Below, piece by piece: positions 42,197-51,925 of a stretch of DNA of 64,000 nt (its first letter is position 1; each line of letters begins with the position of its first letter). The stretch covers positions 2,604,001 to 2,668,000 of the forward strand of contig NZ_CP040786.1 in the NCBI RefSeq assembly GCF_021922925.1. Reading direction: 5' to 3'. The notes under the pieces are model-generated. The model made no database searches. It saw nothing but the letters and a program-made list of their open reading frames with translations, and was not told where the DNA came from. The translations under genes and the position numbers were made by a program. The DNA is from Clavibacter phaseoli. Lineage in GTDB: Bacteria > Actinomycetota > Actinomycetes > Actinomycetales > Microbacteriaceae.

Positions 42197-42835
42197 ATGA
42201 TCACCCTGGCCGCTGCATCCGCCATGGCGCTCGTCGCCCTCGGGATGGTCCTCACGCCGGGCCCGAACATGATGTACCTCGTCTCGCGCAGCATCAGCCA
42301 GGGCCGTCGCGCGGGACTCGTCTCGCTGGCCGGCACCGGCGTGGGCTTCGTCGTCTACATGACCATGGCCAACGTCGGCCTCGCCGCCGTCTTCGTCGTG
42401 GTCCCGTGGCTCTACACGGCGCTCAAGGTCGCCGGCGCGGCGTACCTGCTGTGGCTCGCGTACTCGACGCTGCGCCCCGGCGGCGCCTCCGTCTTCGACA
42501 CGCGCGACCTGCCCCGCGACTCCACCGCGAAGCTGTTCCGCATGGGCCTCGTCACGAACCTGCTCAACCCGAAGGCCGCGATCATGTACCTCGCGCTCAT
42601 CCCGCAGTTCGTCGACCGGGCCGCGGGCGACGTCGTCGCGCAGGGCTTCCAGCTCGGGGCGGTGCAGATCCTGGTGAGCCTCGCTGTCAACGCGGGGATC
42701 GTCCTCGCGGCCGGCTCGATCGCCGTCTTCCTGCGCGGTCGACCCCGGTGGATGCGCTGGCAGCGCTGGGCCACCGGCGGCCTGCTCGGTGCCGTCGGCG
42801 TGAAGCTCGCCATCGAGGCGCCGGCGCCGGCCTAG
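42197..42835 (+). CDS. LysE/RhtB-family amino-acid exporter
   Basis: 212 aa with six hydrophobic helices. The motif LGMVLTPGPNMMYLVSRSISQGRRAG is the LysE family signature near the N-terminus. GLVTNLLNPKAAIMYLALIPQF is also typical. It probably exports an amino acid or a derivative. The start follows GAGGAG. The stop overlaps the stop of the convergent TetR gene. Confidence 0.92.
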   Translation: MITLAAASAMALVALGMVLTPGPNMMYLVSRSISQGRRAGLVSLAGTGVGFVVYMTMANVGLAAVFVVVPWLYTALKVAGAAYLLWLAYSTLRPGGASVFDTRDLPRDSTAKLFRMGLVTNLLNPKAAIMYLALIPQFVDRAAGDVVAQGFQLGAVQILVSLAVNAGIVLAAGSIAVFLRGRPRWMRWQRWATGGLLGAVGVKLAIEAPAPA

Positions 42836-43410
42836 GCCCGGCCGGATCCCAGCACGAACCGCACCAGCCGCGTCACGCTCTCCGAGTGGTCGCCCTTCCG
42901 GCCGAGCACGCGCAGCACGATGACGCCGAGGATCGCCTGGCCGAGCTCGTCGACGGGCGCGTCGGCGGGGAGCTGGCCCGCGCGGATCCCCGAGGCCAGG
43001 CGCTCGGACAGGTCGCGGTCGACGCCGAGGCTCGCGCTCAGGCTGTCGCCCACGGCCGCGTCCTCGGCGGCGGCCGCGACGAGCGAGCGGACGAGCGGGC
43101 CTCCGGTGGGCGCATCCAGCACGGCGAGCACGCCCGTGAGCCAGCGCTCGATGTCGGCGAGGAGGTCGCCCGTGTCGGGCACGGCGAACTCCACCGGGAT
43201 CAGCCGCCCCTCGGTCATGCACTCGGCGATGAGGGCACCGCGCGACGGCCACCACCGATAGATCGTCTGCTTGCCGACGCCGGCCTCCTTGGCGACGCCC
43301 TCGATCGTGAGGTGGTCGTAGCCGACGGCGTGGATGAGGCGCACGGTCGCGCCGAGGATCGCCTCCCGGGCCGCTTCGCTGCGGACCCGTCCGGTTCGGT
43401 GCTCGTTCAC
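42832..43410 (-). CDS. TetR-family regulator divergent from the MMPL exporter
   Basis: 192 aa. The helix-turn-helix is at about residues 30-55 (TIEGVAKEAGVGKQTIYRWWPSRGALIAEC), followed by a TetR C-terminal domain (FAVPDTGDLLADIERWLTGVL). I take GTG 43410 because TACCCT ends six bases upstream; GTG 43416 is also possible. The divergent arrangement over 67 bases suggests control of the MMPL gene. No clean inverted repeat was found in the gap. Confidence 0.88.
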   Translation of the reverse strand: MNEHRTGRVRSEAAREAILGATVRLIHAVGYDHLTIEGVAKEAGVGKQTIYRWWPSRGALIAECMTEGRLIPVEFAVPDTGDLLADIERWLTGVLAVLDAPTGGPLVRSLVAAAAEDAAVGDSLSASLGVDRDLSERLASGIRAGQLPADAPVDELGQAILGVIVLRVLGRKGDHSESVTRLVRFVLGSGRA

Positions 43411-43416
43411 CTGCAC

Positions 43417-43422
43417 AGGGTA
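43417..43422 (-). promoter_or_regulatory. -10 element of the TetR gene, leaderless
   Basis: TACCCT on the minus strand, six bases before the GTG at 43410. Confidence 0.45.
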
Positions 43423-43477
43423 GCTCCAGAAACTAGACGAGACGTAGCGTATCGTCGAAGCGTCTGAGGGAGATGAC

Positions 43478-46102
43478 ATGGCGTCAGTGCTGTACCGGCT
43501 CGGTTCGATGGCCGCGCGTCGCGCGTGGCTCGTGATCGTCTCGTGGGTGGTGATCCTCGGGATCGGCGTGGGCTCGTTCCTCGCGTTCGCGGGCACCCTC
43601 GGCAACAGCTTCGACATCCCCGGCACGGCGTCCGGCGCCGTCACCGACGAGCTCGCGCAGACGCTCCCCGACACCGCGGGCGGCACCGGCACGGTCGTCT
43701 ACCGCACCGCCGACGGCTCGGCCTTCACTGACCAGCAGAAGCAGGACATCTCCGCCCTCGCCACCAGCGCGGGCGACCTGCCGGGCGTCGCGCGCGTGGT
43801 GGATCCGTTCGCCGTCACCCAGCAGCGCGCCGACCAGGCCGCGCAGCTCTCCAGCGGCGACGACCAGATCACCGCGGGCCGCACGCAGCTCGACCAGGCG
43901 CAGCAGCAGCTCGACGCCGGCAAGGCGCAGCTCGACGCGGGCCAGCAGCAGCTCACCGCCGCGCGCCAGCAGGCCGAGGCCGCGGGCGCGCCCGCCGCGC
44001 AGATCGCCGCGCTCGACGCGCAGCAGGCCCAGCTCGACCAGCAGACGCAGGCCCTCCAGCAGCAGCAGGCGACCGTCGACTCCTCGCGCGCGCAGCTCGA
44101 GTCCGGCGCCGAGCAGGCCGAGCTCGGCCGCACGCTCCTCGGCCTCACGGACGGCATCGGCGTGGTCTCGGAGGACGGCTCGACGGCCATCGTCAACGTC
44201 TCCTTCACGGATCCGCGCCTCGAGCTCTCCGAGGAGACCAAGGAGGAGGCCATCGCGCACTTCCAGGACTCCCCCGTCGCCGGCACGAGCGTCGACTTCG
44301 CGACCGACCTCGCGCAGGGCGTCCCCGAGATCTTCGGCATCGGCGAGGTCGTCGGCCTCGTGTTCGCGGCCATCGTGCTCATCGTGATGCTCGGCACGCT
44401 CATCGCCGCGTCGCTCCCCATCGTCACCGCGGTGGTCGGCGTGGGCGTCGGCGTCACCGCCTCGCTCGCGTTCTCCGGCGTCGTCGACATGGCGTCGGTG
44501 ACCCCGGTGCTGGGCGTGATGCTCGGCCTCGCGGTCGGCATCGACTACTCCCTCTTCATCGTCAACCGGCACCGGAAGCAGATGCTCGCGGGCACCGGCG
44601 TGCGCGAGTCGATCGGGCTGGCGAACGGCACGTCGGGCACGGCGGTCGTGTTCGCGGGATCCACGGTGATCGTCGCCCTCCTCGCCCTCAACATTACGGG
44701 CGTACCGTTCCTCGGCCTGATGGGCACGGTCGGCGCCGTCTGCGTGCTCGTCGCGGTGCTCGTCGCCATCACGCTCACGCCCGCGGTGCTCGGCCTCGCC
44801 GGGACGCGCGTGCTGCGGAAGCGCGACCGCGCGGCGGCGGCCGAGGCCGGATCCGCGGCCCACCCGCAGGAGGCTTCGAAGACCCTGAAGCCCATGTCGA
44901 ACGCGCGCGCCGTGCTGACGGTGCTCGGCACGGTGGTCGCCCTGCTCGTGATCGCGATCCCGAGCCTGTCGATGCGGCTCGGCCTGCCCGACGGATCCAG
45001 CGAGCCGGCCGGATCCACCAGCGAGCGCGCCTTCACGACGGTCGCCGACGAGTTCGGCGAGGGCGCCAACGGCCCGCTGCTCGTGGTCGCCGACGTGCCC
45101 GCCGGCCTCGCCGACGACGACCTCCTCGCCACGCAGGTCGAGGTCGCGCAGGCGCTGCACGACCTCGACGACGTGGTGGCGGTCGCCCCCGTCGCGAACA
45201 CCGACGACAACACGGTCCTCGCGTTCCAGGTGCTCCCCGAGGAGGGCCCCAACAGCGCGTCGACCGAGGAGCTCGTGCAGGACATCCGCGCGCTGCCCGA
45301 GCTCGACGGCGGGATCACGCTCGGCGTCGCCGGGCAGGCCGCCACCAACATCGACATCTCCGAGGCGCTGGCCGCGGTGCTGCCGCTCTACCTGCTCGTG
45401 GTGGTCGGCTTGTCGCTGCTGATCCTGATCGTCGTGTTCCGCTCGATCCTGCTGCCCCTGATCGCGACCGGCGGGTTCGTGCTGTCGCTCTTCGCGACCT
45501 ACGGCCTCATCGTCGCGGTGTTCCAGTTCGGCTGGGGCGCGGGGCTCATCGGGCTGGAGAGCCCGGGGCCGATCCTGAGCTTCCTGCCGGTGATCCTCGT
45601 CGGGATCCTGTTCGGGCTCGCGATGGACTACCAGCTGTTCCTCGCGAGCGGCATGCGGGAGGCGTACGTGCACGGCGCCGAGGCGCGGCTCGCGGTGGTG
45701 CAGGGCTTCCGGGCCGGGCGCGCGGTCGTCACGGCGGCGGCCCTCATCATGGTGTCGGTGTTCGGCGGGTTCATCTTCTCCGAGTCGACCATCATCCGGT
45801 CCATCGGCTTCGGCCTCGCGTTCGGCGTGCTCCTCGACGCGTTCGTGGTGCGGATGCTGCTGATGCCCGCGCTCATGCACCTGCTGGGCCGCTCGGCCTG
45901 GTGGCTGCCGCGGTGGCTCGACCGGATCCTGCCGGACGTCGACATCGAGGGCGCCGCGCTCGAGCGCACGCACCCGCACGCGTCGGCTCCGGCCGTCGAC
46001 CTCCCCGCGGGCCTCCCGGCGGACGGCGGGCACGGCGCCCACGCGGCCGCGCCCACGACGTCCACGATTCAGGCCGAGACGGCGGCCGCGCCGCGCGACT
46101 GA
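43478..46102 (+). CDS. MMPL-family RND transporter
   Basis: 874 aa with 12 predicted transmembrane helices in two repeats. The membrane core has GIDYSLFIVNRHRKQM and MDYQLFLASGMREAYV, the charged helices that carry protons. Between helix 1 and the rest of the first extracytoplasmic domain is a Gln/Asp/Ala-rich coiled coil (about residues 117-220) with repeats such as QLDAGKAQLDAGQQQL. It probably exports a lipid or a toxic hydrophobic compound, under control of the divergent TetR protein. GGGAGA precedes the ATG. The C-terminus is a soluble Ala/Pro/His-rich tail of about 55 residues. Confidence 0.92.
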   Translation: MASVLYRLGSMAARRAWLVIVSWVVILGIGVGSFLAFAGTLGNSFDIPGTASGAVTDELAQTLPDTAGGTGTVVYRTADGSAFTDQQKQDISALATSAGDLPGVARVVDPFAVTQQRADQAAQLSSGDDQITAGRTQLDQAQQQLDAGKAQLDAGQQQLTAARQQAEAAGAPAAQIAALDAQQAQLDQQTQALQQQQATVDSSRAQLESGAEQAELGRTLLGLTDGIGVVSEDGSTAIVNVSFTDPRLELSEETKEEAIAHFQDSPVAGTSVDFATDLAQGVPEIFGIGEVVGLVFAAIVLIVMLGTLIAASLPIVTAVVGVGVGVTASLAFSGVVDMASVTPVLGVMLGLAVGIDYSLFIVNRHRKQMLAGTGVRESIGLANGTSGTAVVFAGSTVIVALLALNITGVPFLGLMGTVGAVCVLVAVLVAITLTPAVLGLAGTRVLRKRDRAAAAEAGSAAHPQEASKTLKPMSNARAVLTVLGTVVALLVIAIPSLSMRLGLPDGSSEPAGSTSERAFTTVADEFGEGANGPLLVVADVPAGLADDDLLATQVEVAQALHDLDDVVAVAPVANTDDNTVLAFQVLPEEGPNSASTEELVQDIRALPELDGGITLGVAGQAATNIDISEALAAVLPLYLLVVVGLSLLILIVVFRSILLPLIATGGFVLSLFATYGLIVAVFQFGWGAGLIGLESPGPILSFLPVILVGILFGLAMDYQLFLASGMREAYVHGAEARLAVVQGFRAGRAVVTAAALIMVSVFGGFIFSESTIIRSIGFGLAFGVLLDAFVVRMLLMPALMHLLGRSAWWLPRWLDRILPDVDIEGAALERTHPHASAPAVDLPAGLPADGGHGAHAAAPTTSTIQAETAAAPRD

Positions 46103-46132
46103 CCCGCGGCGCACCGCGCAGCGCCGGCGTCC

Positions 46133-47344
46133 TCACCCCATGACGAGGACGCCGGTATGCGGCGCCAGGAAGCTGTCGAGCACGAGCTCGGCGGCGCCCT
46201 GCGCGGCGATCTGCTCGCCCACCGCGCTGCCCACCACCCGGAAGTCGGGGCGCGGCACGACGAGCTCGCGCCGCACCGCGTCCTCGAGCACGGGGAGGAA
46301 CGCGTCACGGAGCCGGTTCCACGCGGGTCCGCCGAGCACCGCGCGCGGCACGTCGAGGAGGTTGACGAGCACCGCGATGCCCGACGCCACCCGACGGGCG
46401 GCGCGGGCCAGCAGCGCGACGGCCGCCGGGTCGCCGGCACTCGCCAGCTCCGACAGGCGCGTCAGCGCGTCGTCGAGCGCGAGGTAGTCGGCGAGGTCGG
46501 GCAGCGGCATGAGGCCCGCCTGCACCGCCTGGATCACGAGCGCCTCCGGCACGCACGCCGCCGCCAGCCCGCCGCGGCGGCCGCCCCAGCCGAGGTCCTC
46601 CGCGGCGGGATCCACGAGGATGTCGCCGATCTCGCCGATGTTGTTGCTCACCCCGCGCAGCACCCGGCCCTCGGCGACGACCGAGGCGCCCACGCCGGAT
46701 CCGAGGTACAGGAACAGGAAGTCGGCGTCGGCGGAGGCGCGCAGTTCCGCGGTCGCGGCGGCCGTCACGTCCTTGTCGAGCAGCACCGGGAGGCCGGTCG
46801 CATCGTGCAGGTCGGCGCGCAGGCGCACGTGCCGCCAGCGCGGGAGCTGGGGCGGCGCGATCATGACGCCGGTCCGGACGTCGAGCGGACCCGGCACCGC
46901 GACGCCCAGGCCGAGGACGCGCGCGCGGTCGACGCCGGACGCCCGGATCATCTCGTCGACGCTCGCGGCGATGAGTGCGGTCGTGTCGTCGGGGTCGGGC
47001 GACTGCGGGGTGCGGAGCTCGCGGCGGTCACGGATCCCGCCCGCGATGTCGAGCAGGAGCACGGTGAGGCGGGCCGGGTCCACGTGCACGCCGACCGCGC
47101 ACGCGCCGTCGGGATCCACCGAGAGCGGGATGCTCGGCCGGCCGCGGCTCGTGTCGGCGGGCGCGCTCTCGCGGATCATGCCCGTGTCGATGAGCCGCCG
47201 GGTGATGTTCGAGATGGTCTGCGAGGCGAGCCCGGAGACGCGCTGCAGGTCGGCCCGGCTGCGCCCCGGATCCCGCCGCACCAGGTCGAGCACGACCGCC
47301 TGGTTGTAGTCCGCCAGCCGCGGGAGGTTGCTGCCTCGGGGCAC
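46133..47344 (-). CDS. ROK-family transcriptional regulator
   Basis: 403 aa. A winged helix-turn-helix (about residues 15-65; RSRADLQRVSGLASQTISNITRRL) precedes a ROK domain with the ATP-site-like segment GLGVAVPGPLD and the sugar-binding region SNNIGEIGDILVDP. The zinc-binding cysteines of ROK kinases are not found, as in repressors. GAGGAGG precedes the GTG. Divergent from the carbohydrate operon, so it is its likely repressor, released by a sugar. Confidence 0.9.
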   Translation of the reverse strand: MPRGSNLPRLADYNQAVVLDLVRRDPGRSRADLQRVSGLASQTISNITRRLIDTGMIRESAPADTSRGRPSIPLSVDPDGACAVGVHVDPARLTVLLLDIAGGIRDRRELRTPQSPDPDDTTALIAASVDEMIRASGVDRARVLGLGVAVPGPLDVRTGVMIAPPQLPRWRHVRLRADLHDATGLPVLLDKDVTAAATAELRASADADFLFLYLGSGVGASVVAEGRVLRGVSNNIGEIGDILVDPAAEDLGWGGRRGGLAAACVPEALVIQAVQAGLMPLPDLADYLALDDALTRLSELASAGDPAAVALLARAARRVASGIAVLVNLLDVPRAVLGGPAWNRLRDAFLPVLEDAVRRELVVPRPDFRVVGSAVGEQIAAQGAAELVLDSFLAPHTGVLVMG

Positions 47345-47573
47345 GTCGCCTCCTCGGGGTCCGGCCGGCGCCCGCGGACGGACGTCCCCCGGCGTCCGTC
47401 GAAGCTACCGCAGCCGGAGGGTTCCGCCGAGGCGGCCGCGGCGAGCGGACTGGCGATCCCGGTGGTCGCCCCCGTTGACGCCCATGACCTCATGTCCTAA
47501 CATCGCTCCCAGCGCTTTATCCCATCGAAGTGGCAAAGTGGCCGACGGATGCGGCGCGGAGAGAGGCATCGCA
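47345..47573. other. Divergent regulatory region of the first carbohydrate operon
   Basis: A gap of 229 bases without a gene. TAACAT near 47498 and TTTATC near 47517 are candidate -10 elements for the importer operon. I found no clean palindrome for the ROK protein. Confidence 0.35.
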
Positions 47574-48917
47574 ATGAAGCGTTCCCGCGTGATCGCGGCC
47601 CTCGTCACCGGAACCGTCGCGGTCGGGCTCAGCGCCTGCTCCAGCGGCGGCGGATCGGCCGACGACGGACCCGTGACCATCACCATCATGGAGACCAAGC
47701 AGACCAACATCGACGCCATCGGGAAGGTCATCCCCGGCTTCGAGGCCGCGATGAAGGAGCAGGGCAAGGACGTCAAGGTCGACCTCATCGCCGACCAGCT
47801 GACCGACGAGCAGTTCATGACCAAGATGACCCAGCAGCTCATCGCCGGCCAGGCGCCGGACGTGCTGGACATCGGCGAGAACATGGCGATCGCGTGGTCC
47901 TCCGCCGGCTACCTCGCGCCGCTCGACGACTACCTCGCCGACTGGGACGGCTACTCGCACTACTACCCCGCCGTGAAGGAGGCGATGACCCGCCAGGACG
48001 GGAGCGTCTACAGCCTCCCCTCCGGCGCGGGCGTCCTCAACCTCTTCATCCGCCAGGACGTGCTGACCGAGGTCGGCGTCGACACCACCCAGCCCGAGAC
48101 CTGGGACGAGCTGATCGACCGGCTCGTGCAGGTGAAGGAGAAGACCGGCGGCACCCCGATCGTCATCCCCGCGGGCACCGCGTGGGGCGGAGGCACCTGG
48201 GGCGAGGGCTTCCAGCCCCTGCTCGGCGGCACCGACACCGGCTACTACGACACCGAGACCGACACGTGGGACCTCCAGAGCCCCGGCTGGCTCGCGGTGT
48301 TCGACCTCTACGCCGAGCTGGTCGACAAGGGCCTCATGCCCGTCGAGGACCTGCAGAACCCGAACCCCTGGGAGCCCACGAAGTACGAGAAGTTCCCCGA
48401 GGGCGAGATCCAGGTCGCCGCGCAGGGCACGTGGGGCTGGAAGTTCGACTGGGGCCCCGAGGGCGCGACGCCCATCGACGGGCTCGACGAGAAGGTGACC
48501 ACCTGGCAGTTCCCGGGCCTGCGCTCGGGCGACCAGCCGTACGGGTGGAGCAGCACCGGCGGCGGCTACGCGATCTCCGAGCAGTCCGAGAACAAGGACG
48601 CCGCGATGGAGTTCATCAAGTACCTCTCCACCGGCGAGCCCCTCGCGGAGCAGCTGACGGCCTCGGGTGCCGCCTCCGCCCGCGACGACCTCGACGACGT
48701 GGCGCCCTACTCCGAGGAGCCGCACCTGCTGCAGGCCGGCGAGGACCTCGCCGACAGCGTGTTCGTGGTGACGGGCGACGGCACGGACCAGATCGGCCAG
48801 GCGGTCGCCTCCGCGACGGAGCTGATCCTCAGCGGCAAGGCCGACGGCCAGGAGGCGTACGACGCGTTCGTGAAGAACGCGACGGACCTGCTCGGGCCGA
48901 CCCTGGTGAAGGAGTGA
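47574..48917 (+). CDS. Carbohydrate ABC transporter substrate-binding lipoprotein
   Basis: 447 aa. Signal sequence MKRSRVIAALVTGTVAVG and lipobox LSAC (Cys about 22). SBP_bac_1-type fold (ITIMETKQTNIDAI, DVLDIGENMAIAWSSAGYLAPLDDYL, FIRQDVLTEVGVDTTQPETWDELI). It captures an oligosaccharide or glycoside outside the membrane and delivers it to the two permeases downstream. First gene of the operon; GAGAGG lies before the ATG. The stop overlaps the permease start by GTGA. Confidence 0.93.
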   Translation: MKRSRVIAALVTGTVAVGLSACSSGGGSADDGPVTITIMETKQTNIDAIGKVIPGFEAAMKEQGKDVKVDLIADQLTDEQFMTKMTQQLIAGQAPDVLDIGENMAIAWSSAGYLAPLDDYLADWDGYSHYYPAVKEAMTRQDGSVYSLPSGAGVLNLFIRQDVLTEVGVDTTQPETWDELIDRLVQVKEKTGGTPIVIPAGTAWGGGTWGEGFQPLLGGTDTGYYDTETDTWDLQSPGWLAVFDLYAELVDKGLMPVEDLQNPNPWEPTKYEKFPEGEIQVAAQGTWGWKFDWGPEGATPIDGLDEKVTTWQFPGLRSGDQPYGWSSTGGGYAISEQSENKDAAMEFIKYLSTGEPLAEQLTASGAASARDDLDDVAPYSEEPHLLQAGEDLADSVFVVTGDGTDQIGQAVASATELILSGKADGQEAYDAFVKNATDLLGPTLVKE

Positions 48918-49858
48918 CGTCGGTCATCGACGCGGCGATCCCGGTGCGGGCGGCGGTCACGCCGCCCGCACCGGCGCGGAGGCGCCGGCGCTCGAACCTG
49001 CCCCTCGTCGCGCTCCTGCTCGGACCCTCGGCGCTGCTCATCGCGCTCTTCATCGTCCTGCCCGCGGTCTACAGCGTCTGGCTCAGCCTGACCAACACGC
49101 AGCTCACGGGCTTCGCGGCCCGCGACCCGAAGTTCGTCGGCCTCGACAACTACGTCTACCTCCTCACGAACGCCGACTTCCTCGGATCGCTCGGGCAGAC
49201 CGGCACGTTCCTGCTGTTCTCGGCCCTCATCGGCCAGACCGTGCTCGGCATGGTCGCCGCGATCGTCCTCAGCCGGCCGTGGATCCGTGGCAAGGGCTTC
49301 TTCGGCGCGGCCGTGCTCATGCCGATGGTGGTCCCCGAGGTCGTCGCCGCCCTCACCTGGGCGAGCGTGCTCGCGACCAGCCCGGAGGGCACGCTCAACC
49401 GGCTGACCGCGGTGTTCGGCGAGGAGCCGACCGCGTGGCTGCAGACGGCGCCGATGCTCGCGATCATCCTGGTCAACATCTGGCGGGGCGTGGCCTTCGC
49501 GATGATCATGTTCCAGGCCGCCCTCGAGGACGTCCCGGTCGAGCTGATCGAGGCGGCGCGCATGGATGGCGCGAAGGCCGCGCAGATCTTCCGCCATGTC
49601 ACCCTGCCGCTGATCCGCGGGCCGGTGTTCCTCTACCTCCTGCTCACGACCATCAGCACCGTCGGCGTGTTCGGGCTCGTGTACTTCCTCACCCGGGGAG
49701 GCCCCGGCGGGCAGACGCGCCTCGCCGCCATCTACATCTACGAGCGCGCGCTCCAGTTCTCGCAGATCGGGATCGGCAGCGCCGCGTCGATCATCCTGCT
49801 CGTGATCGTCCTCGTGCTCGGCGCGGTCTACATCCGCCTGGCGAAGGTGGAGGTGTGA
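48914..49858 (+). CDS. Carbohydrate ABC transporter permease (MalF/UgpA type)
   Basis: 314 aa. Six transmembrane helices; the EAA loop is IEAARMDGAKAAQIFRHVTLP. The N-terminus is an arginine-rich cytosolic stretch (ARRRRRSN). GTG 48914 overlaps the binding-protein stop. It forms the channel with the next gene. Confidence 0.93.
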   Translation: MTSVIDAAIPVRAAVTPPAPARRRRRSNLPLVALLLGPSALLIALFIVLPAVYSVWLSLTNTQLTGFAARDPKFVGLDNYVYLLTNADFLGSLGQTGTFLLFSALIGQTVLGMVAAIVLSRPWIRGKGFFGAAVLMPMVVPEVVAALTWASVLATSPEGTLNRLTAVFGEEPTAWLQTAPMLAIILVNIWRGVAFAMIMFQAALEDVPVELIEAARMDGAKAAQIFRHVTLPLIRGPVFLYLLLTTISTVGVFGLVYFLTRGGPGGQTRLAAIYIYERALQFSQIGIGSAASIILLVIVLVLGAVYIRLAKVEV

Positions 49859-49859
49859 C

Positions 49860-50741
49860 ATGACCGCCTTCCCGGAACGCACCCCCGCGACCCTGCCCGG
49901 CCGGCCGCGACGCCGCCCGCTCACGCCCGGCGCCGTCGCCCAGCGCGGCGTCGGCTACGCGCTGATCATCGCGCTGGGGCTGTTCTGCCTCGTCCCGTTC
50001 GCGTGGGTCGCCTTCAGCGCCTTCGACGCGGACGCCGGCGCCACCGTGCAGCTCCCCGCCTTCTCGCTCGACAACTTCGCCCGGTTCTTCACCGCGCCCG
50101 GCACGCCGATGCTCCTGGTGAACAGCCTCGTGATCGCCATCTCGTCGACGGCGCTCAACCTCGCGCTCGGGATCGCCGGCGGCTACGCGCTCTCGCGCTT
50201 CGCCTTCCCCGGGCGCCGGTTCTTCATGTTCGCGATCCTGCTCATCCGCGTGATCCCGGCGCCCGCGACCATCGTCGCGCTGTACCTGATCATGGTGAAC
50301 CTGCACCTGGCCAACACGCTGCACGGCCTGATCATCGTGCAGGCCGTCAGCGGCCTCCCGGTCACCCTCTGGCTGATGAAGGGGACGGTCGACGCCGTCC
50401 CCATCGAGCTCGAGGAGGCCGCGTGGACGGACGGCAACACGCGGCTCCAGGGCGCGCGCCGCATCGTGCTGCCCCTCATCGGGCCCGGGCTCGGCGCCGC
50501 CGCGATGCTCATGTTCATGGGCTCGTGGGGCGACTTCCTCACGCCGCTCGTGCTGCTGCAGGATCAGGAGCTCTACCCGCTCGCCATCGGCCTGTTCCGA
50601 GCCTTCAGCGAACGGAACGTGGTCGACTGGGGGCTCCTGGCCGCGAGCGCGGTCGTCTACGTCCTCCCGCCCGCCGTGCTGTACGTCGTCGCTCGCAAGC
50701 ACCTCCTCAAGTCCAGCCTGGGCGGAGCGCTGAAGGGATGA
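49860..50741 (+). CDS. Carbohydrate ABC transporter permease (MalG/UgpE type)
   Basis: 293 aa. Six transmembrane helices; the EAA loop is LEEAAWTDGNTRLQGARRIVLPL. One base separates it from the previous stop. Its stop overlaps the dehydrogenase start (ATGA). No ATP-binding gene follows, so the ATPase must be supplied from elsewhere. Confidence 0.93.
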   Translation: MTAFPERTPATLPGRPRRRPLTPGAVAQRGVGYALIIALGLFCLVPFAWVAFSAFDADAGATVQLPAFSLDNFARFFTAPGTPMLLVNSLVIAISSTALNLALGIAGGYALSRFAFPGRRFFMFAILLIRVIPAPATIVALYLIMVNLHLANTLHGLIIVQAVSGLPVTLWLMKGTVDAVPIELEEAAWTDGNTRLQGARRIVLPLIGPGLGAAAMLMFMGSWGDFLTPLVLLQDQELYPLAIGLFRAFSERNVVDWGLLAASAVVYVLPPAVLYVVARKHLLKSSLGGALKG

Positions 50742-51925
50742 CCACCATGACCGATGTCCGAGAGGACCCGGCCTCCCCGTCCGGCTCCGACGACGCGCGC
50801 CTGCCCGTCGTGGTGGTGGGGGCAGGCGCCATGGGCGGCGCGTGGATCCGCATGCTCGCCGACTCCCCGCACGCCGCGCCCGTCGGAGTGGTCGACCTCG
50901 ACGTGCCGCTCGCCGAGTCCGCCGTGCGCGACGCCGGGCTCGACGGCGTCGCCGTCGGGGCCTCCGTCGCCGAGGTCGCGGCGCGCTCCGGCGCCCGCGC
51001 CGTGGTGAACGTGACCGTGCCGCAGGCGCACCGCGTCGTCAACGAGCAGGCGCTCCGCGCGGGCCTCCCCGTGCTGTGCGAGAAGCCGCTCGCGCCCACC
51101 GTCGCGGAGGCGCTCCGCCAGGTCGCGCTCGCGGACATCACGGGCGGCCTCCTCATGGTCAGCCAGTCGCGCCGCTACTTCACGCACCTCACGGCGTTCC
51201 GCGAGGCGGTCGCGCAGGTCGGCCCGCTCGCGGTGGTGCACGCGCAGTTCCTGCACGAGGACCACGAGCCCGGCTTCCGCGAGCAGATGGCGCACCCGCT
51301 GCTCGTCGACATGTCCATCCACCACTTCGACCAGCTGCGCTACGCGACCGGCGAGGAGCCCGTGGCCGTGCGCTGCAGCTCGTGGAACCCGCCGTGGAGC
51401 TGGTTCACGGGCGACGCGGCCGCGACCGCGGACTTCGAGCTCGCGTCCGGCGCGCGCTTCGCGTACGTCGGCAGCCGCTGCACGCCCGGCATGCCCACGT
51501 CGTGGAACGCCGACTGGCGCGCCTACGGCGAGCGCGGCGCCGCGCACTGGGACGGTGACGACGTCGTCGGCCTCGACGTCCCGGACGGCCGGTTCCAGGT
51601 GCCCGAGCACCCCGAGGGCATCGCCGCGTCGCTCGAGGAGTTCGTCGGATCCCTCCGCGCCGGCACCACCCCGCAGAGCGAGGTGCGGCACAACGTGCTC
51701 AGCCTCGCGATGGTCGAGGGCGCGATCCGCAGCAGCGAGCGGGGCGGCGAGCGCGTCGTCATCGCCGACCTGCTCGAGGACGCGCTCGCCCAGGCGATCG
51801 CCGACGAGCGCAGCGCCGACGTCGCCGACCTGCTCCGCTCGTGGACGAGCGCGGCCGACGGCATCCGCACCCCGGCCTGGGGATCCGCCCCTGCCGCCAC
51901 CACCACCCCGGGAGGGACCCCGTGA
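50738..51925 (+). CDS. Gfo/Idh/MocA-family dehydrogenase
   Basis: 395 aa. Rossmann motif [11 protein letters not shown] (about residue 26), EKP at 115-117 with the catalytic Lys, and a C-terminal alpha/beta domain. Family members oxidise sugar hydroxyls, often at C3, with NAD(P). Coupled to the permease (ATGA) and to a ThuA gene (GTGA). In Sinorhizobium and Agrobacterium, ThuB (this family) and ThuA together convert trehalose-like disaccharides via 3-keto forms, so a similar keto-sugar route is likely. Confidence 0.92.
   Translation: MTTMTDVREDPASPSGSDDARLPVVVVGAGAMGGAWIRMLADSPHAAPVGVVDLDVPLAESAVRDAGLDGVAVGASVAEVAARSGARAVVNVTVPQAHRVVNEQALRAGLPVLCEKPLAPTVAEALRQVALADITGGLLMVSQSRRYFTHLTAFREAVAQVGPLAVVHAQFLHEDHEPGFREQMAHPLLVDMSIHHFDQLRYATGEEPVAVRCSSWNPPWSWFTGDAAATADFELASGARFAYVGSRCTPGMPTSWNADWRAYGERGAAHWDGDDVVGLDVPDGRFQVPEHPEGIAASLEEFVGSLRAGTTPQSEVRHNVLSLAMVEGAIRSSERGGERVVIADLLEDALAQAIADERSADVADLLRSWTSAADGIRTPAWGSAPAATTTPGGTP

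Noticed and set aside
43411..43477. CTA...TAG symmetry in the TetR/MMPL gap as an operator
   Set aside because: Only the three outer bases match on each side; this is too weak to claim.
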